The notes under the pieces: model-generated
What the model was told of the DNA's origin: nothing
What the model saw: the letters and a program-made list of their open reading frames with translations, nothing else
Databases searched by the model: none
Source of the DNA: Comamonas testosteroni
Lineage (GTDB): Bacteria; Pseudomonadota; Gammaproteobacteria; Burkholderiales; Burkholderiaceae_C
Assembly: GCF_014076415.1 (NCBI RefSeq)
Contig: NZ_CP043568.1
Span: 248,001-312,000 of the forward strand
Length of the DNA: 64,000 nucleotides
Direction of reading: 5' to 3'
Shown: positions 62,536 through 64,000 of the stretch, piece after piece
How positions within the stretch are numbered: the stretch's first letter is position 1
Layout: each line of letters begins with the position of its first letter
Translations under genes and position numbers: made by a program

Positions 62536-62567
62536 ACCAGAAACGCTGCCATGGCAGCGTTTCTGGT
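62536..62567. terminator. Perfect 32-bp palindrome after the CoA-transferase gene
   Basis: ACCAGAAACGCTGCCA and its exact reverse complement TGGCAGCGTTTCTGGT are joined without a spacer, 14 bp after the stop codon. Inside it AAACGCTGCC..GGCAGCGTTT has the form of a bidirectional terminator, with a short T-run only. Confidence 0.6.
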
Positions 62568-62754
62568 GATTCTGTCTGAGCCCTTGTGATTGCTTCGCGA
62601 AGCGCTCTGGATTCGAGAGCGTTCTTGAGGTGAGGGCAGTCCCGCCTTTGGCGGCACGGCCTTCGCGGCCGGCCTGACTCTCACACACTCCCCTGAACGC
62701 AGACGCCGGCGAAATCCCAAGTCGCCAGACCTCGCAGCATGGCGCGGGCGCGGT

Positions 62755-63537
62755 TCAGCGCCTTGCCGCGCGCGCCTTCTGCGCCACCGACACCGATGCC
62801 AGCTCCGCCTTCAGCAGCGCGGCCAGCTCGCGCTTGCGCGCCGCCGGCAGGCGCGGCGTGATGGCGCCGAAGCTGATGGCCGCCAGCGTGGTGGCCGAGG
62901 CCGCAAAGGTCTGGCCCACGCCGCAGACGCCCACAGTGATCGTGTCCTCTATGTCCGCATGGCCCGCGGCGCGCGTGCGCTGCACGGCGCGGCGCAGCTG
63001 CGTGCGCGTGAAGCCGGCCTGCGCGTACTCGGCCGCGTGGCGCTCGAAGATACGGTCGTTCTCCTCGTCGCCCAGCGCCGCCATCAGCGCCAGGCCGCCC
63101 GCGCCCACGCCTAGCAGGCGGCGCCCGCCCACATCGGTGGTGAACACCTTGACCGGAAAGTGCCCTTCCTCGCGGTGCAGGCACAGGCAGTAGTCGCCCT
63201 GGCGTATCACCAGGAACACAGTGTCGCCCGACATGCGCGCGAGCTTGTGCATCAGCGGCCGGTACGAATCCACCAGCGGCACGCGCCGCATGGAGGAGAA
63301 GCCCAGTTGCATGGCGTCTATGCCCAGCCGGTAGGACCTTGTCTCGGGATCGCGCTCGGCGAACTGCTCCTCGACCAGGCATGACAGCAGCCGGTGCACG
63401 GTGGAGCGCTCCAGCCCCGAGGCCTGCATGGCCTGGGTCAGCGTGATGCCCGCTTCATGGTGCTCGGCCAGCAGCCGCAGCAGGTTCAGCGAGCGGCGCA
63501 GGCTTTGTGCGCCGGCGGTTCCGGTTGCTTTGTCCAT
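62755..63537 (-). CDS. IclR-family transcriptional regulator
   Basis: A 260-residue IclR protein. The N-terminal winged helix has LRRSLNLLRLLAEHHEAGITLTQAMQASGLERSTVHRLLSCLVEE (near 13-57), followed by the effector domain (YRLGIDAMQLGFSSMRRV, GGRRLLGVGAGGLALMAALG). The C-terminal ISFGAITPRLPAARKRELAALLKAE is family type. ATG 63537 is preferred; the frame goes up to 63627, but those residues do not match the family. It is divergent from the enoyl-CoA hydratase gene and probably controls it. Confidence 0.88.
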   Translation of the reverse strand: MDKATGTAGAQSLRRSLNLLRLLAEHHEAGITLTQAMQASGLERSTVHRLLSCLVEEQFAERDPETRSYRLGIDAMQLGFSSMRRVPLVDSYRPLMHKLARMSGDTVFLVIRQGDYCLCLHREEGHFPVKVFTTDVGGRRLLGVGAGGLALMAALGDEENDRIFERHAAEYAQAGFTRTQLRRAVQRTRAAGHADIEDTITVGVCGVGQTFAASATTLAAISFGAITPRLPAARKRELAALLKAELASVSVAQKARAARR

Positions 63538-63630
63538 ATTGTGGGAAAAACTCAAAGTTTGTTTTGCAATGCAGGAAACCATGAGTCTAGACTGAATCAC
63601 AACCTGCAAACGGACTACCGGAGACAAGGC

Positions 63631-64000
63631 ATGGCCTACGAAACCCTCGCCCTAGAAAACCATGGCGCGGTGCGCCGCATCCTGCTGGCGCGTCCCGCCC
63701 AGCGCAATGCCCAGAGCCAGCAGATGCTGGACGAGCTGGCCGTCGCCCTGGACGAGGCCCAGGGCGACACCCAGGTGAACGTGGTGGTGATCGGCGGCCA
63801 GGGCGAGCACTTCTCGGCCGGCCACGACCTCAAGCAGGCCCAGGCCGAGCGCGCCAATTTCACGGTGGAGGAGCGTTGGGCCTACGAGGAGCTGCGCTAC
63901 TTCGACTACTCGCTGAAGATCTGGGACTTTCCCAAGCCCACCATCGCCCAGGTGCAGGGCGCCTGCGTGGCCGGCGGCTTCATGATCGCCAACATGTGCG
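63631..64000 (+). CDS. Enoyl-CoA hydratase/isomerase, 5' part
   Basis: The first 123 residues of a crotonase-fold protein that runs off the window. The oxyanion-hole segments are HFSAGHDLKQAQ (near residue 60) and QGACVAGGFMIANMC at the end. GGAGACAAGGC precedes the ATG. The text EELRYFDYSLKIWDFPKPTIAQVQGA matches a hydratase group often placed with acyl-CoA ligases. It is divergent from an IclR regulator (gap 93 bp). Confidence 0.86.
   Translation, partial: MAYETLALENHGAVRRILLARPAQRNAQSQQMLDELAVALDEAQGDTQVNVVVIGGQGEHFSAGHDLKQAQAERANFTVEERWAYEELRYFDYSLKIWDFPKPTIAQVQGACVAGGFMIANMC

Overview
The window is high-GC bacterial DNA from a betaproteobacterium, most likely a member of the Comamonadaceae (Comamonas- or Delftia-like). 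The reasons are six Bug/TctC-type periplasmic binding proteins without tctAB partners, dense CoA-thioester catabolism, many LysR/IclR/MarR regulators beside single catabolic operons, and GC-rich intergenic repeats. No rRNA, tRNA, CRISPR array or prophage was seen.

Layout. 1-1945: tail of a quinohemoprotein alcohol dehydrogenase and an aldehyde dehydrogenase. 1944-5193 (minus): glcE, glcF and a ProQ/FinO RNA chaperone. 5258-6580: an ISL3-family insertion sequence with an 8-bp target duplication, inserted exactly in the U-tract of the amtB terminator. 6641-9141 (minus): a porin-glnK-amtB nitrogen operon with a sigma-54 promoter and an NtrC site. 9516-13657: a sulfatase and two Bug receptors facing a divergent MarR regulator. 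13742-15280: ComM. 15294-18613: LysR, MFS transporter, nitronate monooxygenase. 18633-20985: CaiB-type CoA-transferase and divergent LysR. 21091-24510 (minus): thioesterase, acyl-CoA dehydrogenase, a thiolase-fold protein and its DUF35 partner. 24862-27623: formamidase, FmdB and a Bug receptor.

27631-36203 (minus) is a beta-oxidation-like operon: an SDR and a MaoC hydratase resembling a split peroxisomal MFE-2, then enoyl-CoA hydratase, CoA-transferase, thiolase, a Bug receptor and an acyl-CoA ligase. 36411-36733 is a scar that joins fragments of two gene types found elsewhere in the window. 36821-41785 (minus) has a BKACE enzyme, a solute-binding protein, a carnitine-dehydrogenase-like enzyme and a feruloyl-CoA-synthetase-like ligase. 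They face a Crp-type regulator whose best start codon is ATC. 42641-51821 is a LysR-controlled cluster (Bug, mesaconyl-CoA-hydratase-like, acyl-CoA dehydrogenase, CaiB, MmgE/PrpD, Bug, CitE-like lyase) that suggests C5-dicarboxylate (itaconate, mesaconate or citramalate type) breakdown. 51891-53582: SDR, lipoprotein and a truncated YiiX-like protein. 53615-58362 (minus): a branched-chain-type ABC transporter with fused LivH-LivM. 58761-64000: ferredoxin-NADP reductase, YihY, a succinyl-CoA:acetate CoA-transferase-like enzyme, and IclR divergent from an enoyl-CoA hydratase that runs off the window.

Two repeat families shape the intergenic DNA. One is a GC-rich element placed just after stop codons (five copies). 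The other is an element of about 80 bp with inverted arms (two copies). A GC-rich hairpin element has also entered the acyl-CoA dehydrogenase gene in frame at 46260-46343. Overall the window reads as a set of independently regulated modules for taking up and degrading organic acids.
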